Source: Chitinophaga sp. SYP-B3965
GTDB taxonomy: Bacteria; Bacteroidota; Bacteroidia; Chitinophagales; Chitinophagaceae
Direction of reading: 5' to 3'
Length of the DNA: 64,000 nt
Assembly: GCF_009647655.1 (NCBI RefSeq)
Contig: NZ_WJFD01000001.1
Coordinates: forward strand, 1,674,001-1,738,000
The position numbers and the translations under genes are program-made. Of this stretch, positions 52,001 through 60,904 are shown piece by piece. Each line of letters starts with the position of its first letter. The stretch's first letter is position 1. The notes beneath the pieces are model-generated. The model was given only the letters and a program-made list of their open reading frames with translations. It was not told the DNA's origin and searched no databases.

Positions 52001-52589
52001 TGTTTATTTACTGAGACACGGACAAACCGCCTGGAATGCGGATAACAACCGCTATTGCGGCAGAACGGACATTTCCCTCACCGCCACAGGCATCCGGCAG
52101 GCAGAGGCCGTAAAGGAGCAATTAAAGGGCATTACCTTCGATGGCGTTTACTCTTCTCCGTTGGAAAGGGCTTTCATGACGGCCAACATTGCCAGCGGCG
52201 TTCATGTAAAAAAGGATGCCCGCCTCATTGAAGCAGATTTTGGCGACTGGGAAAAGAAAACGAAGGAAGAATTCATTGCAGAAAATGCCACACTCTGGCA
52301 TAACTGGATGGAAGATCCCGCTAAATATAAAGCAGGCGGCACCGGCGAGTCCGGTATGGAGATCGTTACCCGGGTGGATGATTTCTTCCGGGAACTGCGT
52401 GAGCGGCATGCATCCGGTAATATCCTGGTGGCAGCGCATAATGGTGTGAACCGTTTATACCTGGCGTATAAACTTGGCATGCCCTTGAAGAACTACCGTA
52501 TGCTGGTACAGGAGAATGCCTCCATCACTATGTTCACCCTCTCTGCGGAAGGTGATTTCACTTTACAACATCTTAATTCAAAACTATGA
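51987..52589 (+). CDS. Histidine phosphatase family protein
   Basis: A 200-aa phosphoglycerate-mutase-like phosphatase. The phospho-accepting His is in LLRHGQTAWNADNNRYCG, followed by SPLERAFMTA, the acid residue in IEADFGDWE, and the second His in VAAHNGVNR. This is the CobC/PhoE-like small-molecule phosphatase type. It overlaps the kinase gene at its start (51987, or 51993) and the GDPD gene at its end (ATGA). A phosphatase beside two kinases suggests removal of phosphate from a dead-end or bisphosphorylated intermediate; this is inference. Confidence 0.88.
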   Translation: MHMLNVYLLRHGQTAWNADNNRYCGRTDISLTATGIRQAEAVKEQLKGITFDGVYSSPLERAFMTANIASGVHVKKDARLIEADFGDWEKKTKEEFIAENATLWHNWMEDPAKYKAGGTGESGMEIVTRVDDFFRELRERHASGNILVAAHNGVNRLYLAYKLGMPLKNYRMLVQENASITMFTLSAEGDFTLQHLNSKL

Positions 52590-53503
52590 AAAGAATATTC
52601 GTTATAGGGATGGCCCTTTCACTGGTGCTGAATGTACAGGCACAAAAGATGAACGTGCTGAAGATCAATAATGCTGCTGAACTGAGAGCGTTCTTTAAGT
52701 ACACCGGTAAAGATGTACCCTTTATCAGTGGCCACCGTGGCGGTGTGAACACTGGTTATCCGGAAAATAGCATTGAAGCATTTGCCAACACGCTGCGTCA
52801 TACACCGGCGATGTTTGAAATTGATCCCCGCCTCTCCAAAGACAGCGTACCAGTATTAATGCACGACGCTACCCTGGAACGTACCACCACCGGCAAAGGA
52901 AAAGTAGGTGATTACACGCTGGCAGAACTTAAAAAACTCTACCTGAAAGATGTGGATGGTAATGTAACTAAATACCGCATTCCTACTTTGGAAGAAGCCA
53001 TCAAATGGGCTAAAGGAAAAACAGTACTGAGCCTGGATAAAAAGGATGTTCCTTTCGATATGACGCTGGCTATTATTAAAAGGAATAAAGCAGAAGGACA
53101 TGTAATGGTAACGGTGCATTCTGCCAAAGAAGCGGCGTACTATCATGAGCATAACAAGGATATCTTCTTTGAAGCGTTTGTAAAAACACAAACAGCACTG
53201 AATGAATACGAAGCAGCGAAGGTGCCCTTTACGCACATGATGGCTTATGTAGGCGCAGATAACAAACCGGAGTTAAAATCCCTGTATGCTGAGTTGAATA
53301 AACGCGGTGTAATGTGTTTTATCTCTACGGCTTCTACGTATGATAAATTGCCTGATGCAGCAGCGCGTAAAAAGGTGTATGAAGCTATCATTAAAGATGG
53401 CGCGAGCTTTATTGAAGCGGACCTTTCTATTGAAGCAGCGGAGGCGATTAAGCCTTTTTTGCCGGCAAAGAGTGAAAAGCAGAAGTTTTTTGGTAAGAAG
53501 TAA
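52586..53503 (+). CDS. Secreted glycerophosphodiester phosphodiesterase
   Basis: A 305-aa GDPD-family enzyme with a signal peptide (MKRIFVIGMALSLVLNVQA). The catalytic block is SGHRGGVNTGYPENSIEAF with the usual His-Arg and Glu-Asn, then EIDPRLSKDSVPVLMHDATLER with metal-binding Glu/Asp and second His. It hydrolyses glycerophosphodiesters to glycerol-3-phosphate and an alcohol, or related polyol phosphodiesters. It is the only extracytoplasmic hydrolase of the SusC locus, so it probably defines what the locus degrades. Last gene of the locus, followed by a strong terminator. Confidence 0.9.
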   Translation: MKRIFVIGMALSLVLNVQAQKMNVLKINNAAELRAFFKYTGKDVPFISGHRGGVNTGYPENSIEAFANTLRHTPAMFEIDPRLSKDSVPVLMHDATLERTTTGKGKVGDYTLAELKKLYLKDVDGNVTKYRIPTLEEAIKWAKGKTVLSLDKKDVPFDMTLAIIKRNKAEGHVMVTVHSAKEAAYYHEHNKDIFFEAFVKTQTALNEYEAAKVPFTHMMAYVGADNKPELKSLYAELNKRGVMCFISTASTYDKLPDAAARKKVYEAIIKDGASFIEADLSIEAAEAIKPFLPAKSEKQKFFGKK

Positions 53504-53524
53504 TACTTTGATAAAAGTAATGTT

Positions 53525-53557
53525 AACACCCGCAAACAATGTTTGCGGGTGTTTTTT
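53525..53557 (+). terminator. Terminator of the SusC-GDPD locus
   Basis: AACACCCGCAAACA and TGTTTGCGGGTGTT are perfect 14-bp arms around one base, followed by a T run. The first 63-bp repeat begins directly after it. Confidence 0.92.
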
Positions 53558-54060
53558 ATGATTGAGGAGCCTGCCGCGCAGCAAAGGGCGGGTTCTTTTT
53601 CTTTTTTTAGGACAGCTTTATGATTGATGACACCTGCCGCGCAGCAAAGGGCGGATCCTTTTTCTTTTTGAGGAAAGTTTTATGATGGATGACACCTACC
53701 GTGCAGCAAAGGGCGGATCCTTTTTCTTTTTGAGGAAAGTTTTATGATGGATGACACCTACCGTGCAGCAAAGAGCGGATTCCTTTTCTTTTTTGAGGAA
53801 AGTTTTATGATGGATGACACCTGCCGCGCAGCAAAGGGCGGATTCTTTTTCTTTTTTTTAGGAAAGTTTTATGATTGATGACACCTGCCGCGCAGCAAAG
53901 GGCGGATCCTTTTTCTTTTTTTAGGAAAGTTTTATGATTGATGACACCTGCCGCGCAGCAAAGGGCGGATCCTTTTTCTTTTTTGAGGAAAGTTTTATGA
54001 TTGAGGGCGCCTGCCGCGCAACAAAGGGCGGATTCCTTTTCTTTTTTTGGAAAAGTTTTT
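53558..54060. repeat. Eight tandem ~63-bp repeats
   Basis: Units begin at 53558, 53620, 53682, 53744, 53807, 53871, 53934 and 53997 (intervals 62, 62, 62, 63, 64, 63, 63). Each has ATGAT(T/G)GATGACACC, then TGCCGCGCAGCAAAGGGCGG, then a T-rich tract with one C, then GAGGAAAGTTTT. Length differences fall in the T tract, consistent with slippage. Units 1 and 8 are the most diverged, as usual at array ends. The array fills the 600-bp gap between the GDPD terminator and the FtsX-like gene. Some units read as a 21-codon peptide on either strand, but frames break between units, so no gene is called. Confidence 0.92.
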
Positions 54061-54103
54061 ATTCTGAGTGTTTTTCTGTGTGCAATGTTTACGGGGCTGT
54101 TTT

Positions 54104-56518
54104 TTATTCTGCGCGTAAACTTTTTACCGGATTAGCAATAGCAGCTTTCACAGCCTTATACCCTACTGTTATCCATGCAATACCAATAGAAAGTATGATG
54201 GCAGAAACAAATACTCCCCACCCTATCGTAATGTGATTGTGAAAACCTTCCAGCCATCCCTGCATAAAATAATAACCCAATGGCGCAGAGATGAGGAAAG
54301 CAATACCTACCAAAGCCGTGAATTCTTTAGAGAAGAGATATACAATACTTTGCACAGAAGCGCCCAGCACTTTCCGCACGCCTACTTCTTTTGTTTTCTG
54401 TACCGCCATAAAGGAAACCAGGCCATACAGCCCCAGGCTGGAAATTAATACAGCCAGGAAGGCAAACACCTGGAACAACAGGCCGGTGATGGCTTCTGAT
54501 CTATAATAATTACCGATCCTTTCATCCATGTAGGTAAGATCATACATGTAAGTGGGATATACTGATGCAAATACCTTTTGCACTTCCTGCAGCGTAGCCG
54601 GCATTTGTTCCGGGCGGATCTGCAAGGCAGCATATTCATAATTATTGTTGGCCAGCAAGATCAGAGGTTTGATATCTTCCCGTAATGTTCTGTTATTGAA
54701 ATCCTGGATCACACCTACTACCGGCATTTTCTGTGAATCATCAAGCCCGATCGTTTTTCCCAGGATAGCTTCCGGCGATGACAATCCCAATTGCTTCACC
54801 ATGGTTTCATTCACCAGCACTTCCTGCGTAGCAGCACTATCACTGTGGAATGGTTTTCTACCTGCTTTCAGTGTAAGCTGGAACGTTTCAAGATAGTTAC
54901 TGTCGCCATACATCCGGGTGGCCAGGAAGGTCTGCTTTTCAGCTGAATTAGAAAAGTAGAAGTCGGACTGCCAGCCCCACTTGTTGGATGGCCCATCCAG
55001 GCAAAGGCTCACTTTCTCTACCCCTCGCACAGATGAGAGCCGGGCTTTCAGGAAATCATACCGGGTGGCTAATGTACTATCACTGGGCAGATTGATCAGC
55101 ACGGTAGATTCTTTATCAAAGCCCATCGGCTTTTCACGGAAGTATTTCATTTGCTGCACCACTACCAGCGTTCCTATCACCAGCAGCTGTGCAATCACGA
55201 ATTGCACAACCACCAATCCCCTGCGCAAAGAAATACCCCCAATGGTACGGGTGCTGATCTTGCTTTTTATAGCTGCAATGGGATTAAAACCGGAGAGTAT
55301 GACTGCCGGATAAAACCCTGCGAGGAAGGTTACCAACACACCAAGACCCAGTAAGAATACTATGATGGAAGGATGCCCAAAGGTAAGTTCCCGGTCTATC
55401 AACTGACCCAGCGGCCGTAACGCTGCTATTGAGATCATAACGCCCAGTACCAGGGAAAAGAAAGTGATCACAGCGGTTTCATTCAGGAACTGGCGCAGCA
55501 ACTGTATACGGTTACTGCCCAGCACTTTGCGCACACCGATCTCTTTGGCCCTGCTAATGGATTGCGCAGTGGCCAGGTTGATAAAATTGATGCAGGCCAC
55601 CAATAGTAAAAATATACCGACCAGGCCGATAGTCCATAGTTCCCGGGTTGAAATATCATTGCCCATGGGTGCCCGGAAATCTTTATCCATGTGCATGGTC
55701 TTTAACGGTTGCAGGCCCAGTATACTATAGTTATGCGGATCGCGCTGATCTTCGTTGTAATACTTCTTTACAAAAGCAGGGAACTGTTTTATCATGGCTT
55801 CTGCCTTAACACCTTCTTTCGTCAATACATACAAGCTATGGTCATTTAAACTGCCCCAATCCTCAAAAATACCCGGTTCTCTTTTTCTTACCGTTTCCAC
55901 AGAGGGGCAGATCCTGAGCCGTAGGTCTGTATTACCCGGCAGGTCCTTAAACACACCCACTACCCGGAGAGGGATCCGGAAAGAATATAACTGGATGATC
56001 TTACCAATAGCCGCTTCATGCCCTCCGAAAAATTTCCTTGCCACACTTTCTGTGATCACTACGGTATTAGGGTCTTTTAGTTCTTTGGCATTCCCTTCCA
56101 GCCAGGTGAAATCAAAGATCTCAAACAACCCGGGATCCACCCAGGCAAGTCCCCGATCCTCTTTGAACCGCTTCTCTTCTTTACCGGGAACATAAAACTG
56201 CCCCTGCCCTATGAACAGGCAGGAAGCCATTTGTTCAAATTGCGGAAAGTCATTACGGAAGGCTGCAGGTAAAGCGCTGGGAACAGCCGGTTCCCGGAAT
56301 TTCACTTCTCCGTTGCTCCTGCTTTTAATAGTGCTGGTGACCCTGAAGATCCTGTCTTTTTTGCTTTGATGATCATCATAGCTCATTTCATGGCGGATCA
56401 CGGAAAAGATCAGCAGGCTGGCTGCTACACCAATAGCCAGGCCAAGGATATTCAACAGGGAAAATGATTTTTTCCGCCAGAGGGAACGGAAAGCGATCTT
56501 CAGGTTGTTATACAGCAT
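54104..56518 (-). CDS. FtsX/MacB-like ABC transporter permease
   Basis: An 804-aa permease with two MacB-periplasmic/FtsX units. N-terminal FRSLWRKKSFSLLNILGLAIGVAASLLI is the typical first helix. A large periplasmic domain precedes the first FtsX core (AQSISRAKEIGVRKVLGSNR). A second periplasmic domain and a second FtsX core (AVQKTKEVGVRKVLGASVQ) end with a C-terminal NPVKSLRAE tail. It needs a separate ATPase, which is not adjacent. Such proteins are very abundant in Bacteroidota, with roles in export or mechanotransmission. Substrate unknown. Confidence 0.9.
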   Translation of the reverse strand: MLYNNLKIAFRSLWRKKSFSLLNILGLAIGVAASLLIFSVIRHEMSYDDHQSKKDRIFRVTSTIKSRSNGEVKFREPAVPSALPAAFRNDFPQFEQMASCLFIGQGQFYVPGKEEKRFKEDRGLAWVDPGLFEIFDFTWLEGNAKELKDPNTVVITESVARKFFGGHEAAIGKIIQLYSFRIPLRVVGVFKDLPGNTDLRLRICPSVETVRKREPGIFEDWGSLNDHSLYVLTKEGVKAEAMIKQFPAFVKKYYNEDQRDPHNYSILGLQPLKTMHMDKDFRAPMGNDISTRELWTIGLVGIFLLLVACINFINLATAQSISRAKEIGVRKVLGSNRIQLLRQFLNETAVITFFSLVLGVMISIAALRPLGQLIDRELTFGHPSIIVFLLGLGVLVTFLAGFYPAVILSGFNPIAAIKSKISTRTIGGISLRRGLVVVQFVIAQLLVIGTLVVVQQMKYFREKPMGFDKESTVLINLPSDSTLATRYDFLKARLSSVRGVEKVSLCLDGPSNKWGWQSDFYFSNSAEKQTFLATRMYGDSNYLETFQLTLKAGRKPFHSDSAATQEVLVNETMVKQLGLSSPEAILGKTIGLDDSQKMPVVGVIQDFNNRTLREDIKPLILLANNNYEYAALQIRPEQMPATLQEVQKVFASVYPTYMYDLTYMDERIGNYYRSEAITGLLFQVFAFLAVLISSLGLYGLVSFMAVQKTKEVGVRKVLGASVQSIVYLFSKEFTALVGIAFLISAPLGYYFMQGWLEGFHNHITIGWGVFVSAIILSIGIAWITVGYKAVKAAIANPVKSLRAE

Positions 56519-56668
56519 GAGGTAACGGATTATGTTCCTTTCGTTACAAAAAGCGGGTCAAAATGTAATTAATTAATTGCCAGATGATTAACATTCCGGG
56601 TGTGTCCGTTTATGATACAGGAAGTGTCCGGTTCTGAACATTCATTATATTCGTTGCAAAAGAACCTT

Positions 56669-57040
56669 ATGCACATCCTTGTCATGATCCTCATTGGTTT
56701 AGTCGCTCTCATTCACTTGTACATCCTCTGGCTGGAAATGTTTGCCTGGACTACCAAAGGCCCCAAATCTTTTTCCTCTATCCCCAAACATCTCTTTGAA
56801 CCTACCAAGGTACTGGCTGCCAATCAGGGCCTGTATAACGGTTTCCTGGCGGCAGGGTTGATCTGGAGCCTGCTCATCAAAGATCATCACTGGGCTTTTA
56901 ATGTAGGGGTGTTTTTCCTGTGCTGTGTGATCGTTGCAGGGATCTATGGCGCTGCTACTGCCAGTAAGAAGATCTTCTTTATACAAGCTTTACCTGCGCT
57001 GATTGCTTTGATACTGATGCATTTTGCGCATATGGTATAA
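56669..57040 (+). CDS. DUF1304 membrane protein
   Basis: A 123-aa, four-helix membrane protein. MHILVMILIGLVALIHLYILWLEMF at the N terminus, FEPTKVLAANQGLYNGFLAAGL in the middle and a C-terminal VAGIYGAATASKKIFFIQALPA match the DUF1304 family. The ATG at 56669 follows a TATATTCG box; the longer frame from 56600 adds a non-hydrophobic leader and is rejected. The last 51 bp overlap the convergent DUF5690 gene. Function unknown. Confidence 0.88.
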   Translation: MHILVMILIGLVALIHLYILWLEMFAWTTKGPKSFSSIPKHLFEPTKVLAANQGLYNGFLAAGLIWSLLIKDHHWAFNVGVFFLCCVIVAGIYGAATASKKIFFIQALPALIALILMHFAHMV

Positions 57041-58267
57041 CATGGAGGTAATAGTCCCCACCACACCCACTACACCGGTGATCATCACTAACTGCATGTA
57101 GAAATGCAGCCAGTTGGTCTGAATATGAAAAACTGATTTGGCGAGCATCACGGCTACGCTTCCCAGATACCCGAAAGAATCTGCGATATAGATCAGGAAA
57201 CCTACGTTCCCTGCAAAGCGAAAGGCGGCAATGAAGCGATCGAATAAAATACTGTTGAAAGGGATGTACACCATGTACAGGCCAAGGCCTACAAAGAGCA
57301 TCCAGTGATACATGGGCAGTTGCTGCTCTGCGTATAGCCAGGTTGTAATAAGCGAGATAATAAAACCGGCCAGCATGATGCACTGGGCCAGCATGAATGC
57401 AGTGAAACTGTTCCTTAGCCAGATCATCACGGCGATCAGTACCAGGATTATAAGCGAGATGGATGTTTCTGTTTTGGCGAATACGCCTGCCTGGAATACT
57501 TCGCCGGATTCCCGCCACATATCTGCCATGAAATTATCCCTTACTTCTCTTAAGATGGTGACGAGGATATAGATGATCACCAATACCACAATGCCGGGTA
57601 AGAACCCTTTCAGTAATGCTTTTCTATCTTCCTTCAACATGGGCTGCCGGTGCATTCTTTGCGCCACATCTTCTTCATCGGGAGCAGGGATCTTTTCTAA
57701 TAAAAAAACAAATAAGAACAATGCAGGCATGAAGATGCAGCCTACTACAAATGGCATCCAGTATTCTGTTACCTGGAAGCTGTTCATCACCCATAACGCT
57801 GTGCTTTTAGCAAGCCCTGAGGCAAAGATGAAACTTACTGCCAGCGCTGCGCTGATGAGGTCTGTTGTTCTGCGGCCTTCCACATAAGAGAATACAATGC
57901 CCCACAACAGCCCTAATGGAAAACCATTCAGGAAGAGGCACCAGAAATTATAAGGAGCAGGTAACAGGGCGAATAGAAGCCACGCCAGCCAGGATACACC
58001 TACCAATCCAATGATCAGCCAATGGCGGCGCACGCGTTTCAATTCTGATATAAAACGGATGCCGTAAAATTTACTGGCCATATATCCTAACACTTGTGTT
58101 ACTACCAGCACCGTTTTAAAATCCATGCCAAACAATGTATGCCCGCTGTAAGACGCCACGTTGAATGCCTTGCGGAAAGCAAAGATGGCGGTATAGGCGG
58201 CAAAGCTGGTGATGGCAGCCATTACAGCTACCCAGATCTGGCGTTTTGTAAATTGAACTGCTGGCAT
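56990..58267 (-). CDS. DUF5690 multi-pass membrane protein (MFS-like)
   Basis: A 425-aa membrane protein with about 12 helices. AAYTAIFAFRKAFNVASYSG in helix 1, GYMASKFYGIRFISELKRVRR in the first loop, and FLNGFPLGLLWGIVFSYVEGRRTTD match DUF5690, an MFS-like family of Bacteroidota without assigned substrate. I start at the ATG at 58267; an in-frame TTG at 58345 would overlap the stop of the upstream gene and add a polar extension. Its 3' end overlaps the DUF1304 gene by 51 bp. Confidence 0.85.
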   Translation of the reverse strand: MPAVQFTKRQIWVAVMAAITSFAAYTAIFAFRKAFNVASYSGHTLFGMDFKTVLVVTQVLGYMASKFYGIRFISELKRVRRHWLIIGLVGVSWLAWLLFALLPAPYNFWCLFLNGFPLGLLWGIVFSYVEGRRTTDLISAALAVSFIFASGLAKSTALWVMNSFQVTEYWMPFVVGCIFMPALFLFVFLLEKIPAPDEEDVAQRMHRQPMLKEDRKALLKGFLPGIVVLVIIYILVTILREVRDNFMADMWRESGEVFQAGVFAKTETSISLIILVLIAVMIWLRNSFTAFMLAQCIMLAGFIISLITTWLYAEQQLPMYHWMLFVGLGLYMVYIPFNSILFDRFIAAFRFAGNVGFLIYIADSFGYLGSVAVMLAKSVFHIQTNWLHFYMQLVMITGVVGVVGTITSMLYHMRKMHQYQSNQRR

Positions 58268-58341
58268 ATGTTTTGGAAGATACTGCGTTAATTCCGTTTT
58301 AAGAACTGGATTGGTTTTTTGTTTTTGGGCTGGGTTTGTTA

Positions 58342-60879
58342 TCAAGTGAGTTTAACGATCCTATAGCTATTGCGTAGCTTGCCTCCTCCACTCATTTTTA
58401 ATATGTATATACCCGGAGGAATACGGCCAGTGTTGAAACTGGTTTTGTTTTTACCTTTTGGCAATTGTTGTACTGATGTTCTTACTATTCTCCCGCTATT
58501 ATCATACAGCGTGAAACGTACTTTACTTTCTTTCTCCAGTTGAAGATTCACATACACCACTTCTCCCTGTAACGGATTCGGATATACATTTTCTTCTTCT
58601 CTTTCAGTATCGAACTGTTCCACTGCTTTCGCCATCAGCGTGCCGGTTGGCCGTACCTTAATGGATGATACGATGTCGTTGAAACCGTTGTCGATCAGGC
58701 AGGCATTGTCTCCTGTTATGGTCAATGATGATCCGGCGAAATTATTATTGCTGTAAAGGATTGCCTGGTAACCGGGCGCCACTTTCAATGATGATATTTC
58801 GTCATTATAAAATCCCAGGGATTCAAGCTGTCCTTGTGTATAGTCGCCGGTTGAGAGGATGCCTGTGGTCCATGAACCATAATTGCAGTCGCCATATAAC
58901 CTTACTATGGCTTGTGGTGAGGAATGGGCATTTTTCCAGTAGAACAGGTCGGCACTGCCACCATACAGGTTATCAGTATAAGTGTAATTTCCTCCGGAAG
59001 TGGGTGTGAGCGTCACTATTTCCGCCTGGCCATTATCTTTTCGGATCTTGTATAAGGTATCCACCGGATTGGAACCGAAGTTGATGGTGAGTGTGATGGC
59101 CTGCTGTGCATACACACCTTTTCCCTGAACAGTGTCCTGCTGAATACCGGCAGAGCCTAATGCGCTACAGCAGCCGTTGGGTTTGGTGAGGCCATTCATC
59201 AGCATAAAATATCGCTGGCTAATATTGGGGATGGGGCCCATGGAAACCCCAGGGGTATAGTCCAGACCATGTACCGGTCTGAAATACCCTATGATCACAT
59301 CACCTTTCAGGCCATTGTTAGTACCTGCTACAAGGTTAACAGCAGAGATGCCTGTGATGTAGGGTCCCGCATTGCTATCCCAGATGTTCATATTGTTAGG
59401 TTTGGCGTTAGTGCCGTTGGAGTTTTGCCCCTGGATCACCCGTACGTCTGTAGAAATAAGCCGTGAGAGATGAGGGGAAAGATTACGCAATTCTTTGAAC
59501 AAGGCCACATATTGCCAGTACTGTGGCTGAAAGCCGCCATTGCCATCACGAAAGAAATAATAACTGGGATCAGCTTCGTAACGGAAGATGTTGAACCATT
59601 TCGCTCCCATCACCGCGCCGGCATATGCAAAACCGTAAATCTGCGACTCTGAGACGGTGTACCCAGGCAGGACCTCATTATCGGTTAGGCGGAACCCCGG
59701 CAGGTACAAACCATAGGCCAGAGGCGAAGTTCCGTTTCCGTCGTATCCTTCCAGGGCCACCTTGCGGTATGAATGCAGATCGTTGAAGATCCGCCTCAGG
59801 GAACCACCCGGAGAGCCGATAGTATTGCCAGGCGAGTAATAATACAAGTCATAGGTCAGCAGGTCTGGTTGTGCGGTTTGCATGTAGGTACGGAGATTGG
59901 CCTCAGTCCACTGGCCACCATATTGATTGTTATGTACAAGCACGTTGGGGTATTTGCTGTGGCTGAGTGCATACCAGTCTTTCAGCCAGCTGACGATATC
60001 GCTGCCATAATTTTCTTCGTCACCGAAGCAGACTGTGGTCAGTCTGTTGAGGGCACTCCGTTGCATCGAATTTAGATAGCCCTTGGATAGTTCCTCGCTG
60101 TTAGGGCTTCTTTGAAGAATATCTATTTCACCCGGGAACCGTGCTTTCAGACCTGCCATGTAAGGTGCCTTAGCCAACGACCAGTTAACGGTTGGCTGCT
60201 GCATGAACGTAAAGTTGAAGCCAGGCTCTTCGTAGAAGGTAGCAGAGGTCATGTTGGTATTGGACCATTCTGTGTTGATGGGGTATTGCCGGGCTGAGCC
60301 TTTGTAATAATGGGAAACACCGCTTTGCGTGTAAGTATTATAAAGAGTAGCATCTGTGAATAGTGTATCAGAAACAAAGAGGTAAAATCCACGCAGCCGG
60401 TGTCCTAATCCATCTTCTGTGCGGTTCCATACAATAATGGAACTGATGGTGTAAGACTGCCCAAGGTCTACCTGGAGCCAGGCTTCCTGTTCCAGCCCGG
60501 TATGTGTAATGGAACTGTTTGCCCAGATGCCGGAAGTATTGCCATCTACTGCACGGCTGGCTACACCGCTGCTTTCGGTGGACGATTGTGTGGCATTTTT
60601 TCCCAACGCTACGTTCACACCGTTGCTGAACACCTGGATCTCTGCGATGCTCAGGTATTCTGTAAATGGCAACTGTACACGAATGTAACGTCCGGTGCGG
60701 TTGACGCTCATGGTAGAAGCAACGTCCGGAATGCCGGGGCTTGCATCTACTCCCATCCAGGCCTGCAGTTCAATTCCTTTTTTGGCGAACTCCTGTGATG
60801 CACGTGACATCTGGGCTTTACCAAACAATGGTACCTGCATTAGCAATAACAACAAAAGTGCTTTTAGAAGTTGTTTCAT
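58342..60879 (-). CDS. Large secreted protein: discoidin domain, unknown core, crystallin-like domain, T9SS tail
   Basis: An 845-aa exported protein. A signal peptide (MKQLLKALLLLLLMQVPLFG) is followed by an F5/8-type C (discoidin) domain, residues ~60-190 (YIRVQLPFTEYLSIAEIQVF, ALGKNATQSS, EAWLQVDLGQSYTISSIIVW). A ~400-residue core follows (FMQQPTVNWSLAKAPYM, TTVCFGDEENYGSDIVSWL, YDLYYYSPGN, FAYAGAVMGAKWFNIFRYEA) that looks like an enzyme barrel but matches no family I can name. Then come two beta/gamma-crystallin-like motifs (AIVRLYGDCNYG, YQAILYSNNNFAGSS) and a type A T9SS sorting domain (VYPNPLQGE ... GIYILKMSGG). It follows a SusC/SusD pair by 25 nt and is probably its surface hydrolase or binding protein. 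Confidence 0.8.
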   Translation of the reverse strand: MKQLLKALLLLLLMQVPLFGKAQMSRASQEFAKKGIELQAWMGVDASPGIPDVASTMSVNRTGRYIRVQLPFTEYLSIAEIQVFSNGVNVALGKNATQSSTESSGVASRAVDGNTSGIWANSSITHTGLEQEAWLQVDLGQSYTISSIIVWNRTEDGLGHRLRGFYLFVSDTLFTDATLYNTYTQSGVSHYYKGSARQYPINTEWSNTNMTSATFYEEPGFNFTFMQQPTVNWSLAKAPYMAGLKARFPGEIDILQRSPNSEELSKGYLNSMQRSALNRLTTVCFGDEENYGSDIVSWLKDWYALSHSKYPNVLVHNNQYGGQWTEANLRTYMQTAQPDLLTYDLYYYSPGNTIGSPGGSLRRIFNDLHSYRKVALEGYDGNGTSPLAYGLYLPGFRLTDNEVLPGYTVSESQIYGFAYAGAVMGAKWFNIFRYEADPSYYFFRDGNGGFQPQYWQYVALFKELRNLSPHLSRLISTDVRVIQGQNSNGTNAKPNNMNIWDSNAGPYITGISAVNLVAGTNNGLKGDVIIGYFRPVHGLDYTPGVSMGPIPNISQRYFMLMNGLTKPNGCCSALGSAGIQQDTVQGKGVYAQQAITLTINFGSNPVDTLYKIRKDNGQAEIVTLTPTSGGNYTYTDNLYGGSADLFYWKNAHSSPQAIVRLYGDCNYGSWTTGILSTGDYTQGQLESLGFYNDEISSLKVAPGYQAILYSNNNFAGSSLTITGDNACLIDNGFNDIVSSIKVRPTGTLMAKAVEQFDTEREEENVYPNPLQGEVVYVNLQLEKESKVRFTLYDNSGRIVRTSVQQLPKGKNKTSFNTGRIPPGIYILKMSGGGKLRNSYRIVKLT

Positions 60880-60904
60880 AATAAATGCTTTTGGTTTATA
60901 ATTA

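Noticed and set aside
53558..54060. CRISPR-like array
   Set aside because: The units are contiguous and nearly identical throughout; there are no distinct spacers, no cas genes nearby, and the unit contains a homopolymer tract.
53934..54236. 100-codon plus-strand frame starting MIDDTC
   Set aside because: It arises from two in-phase repeat units and then runs antisense into the FtsX-like gene; other units break the frame.
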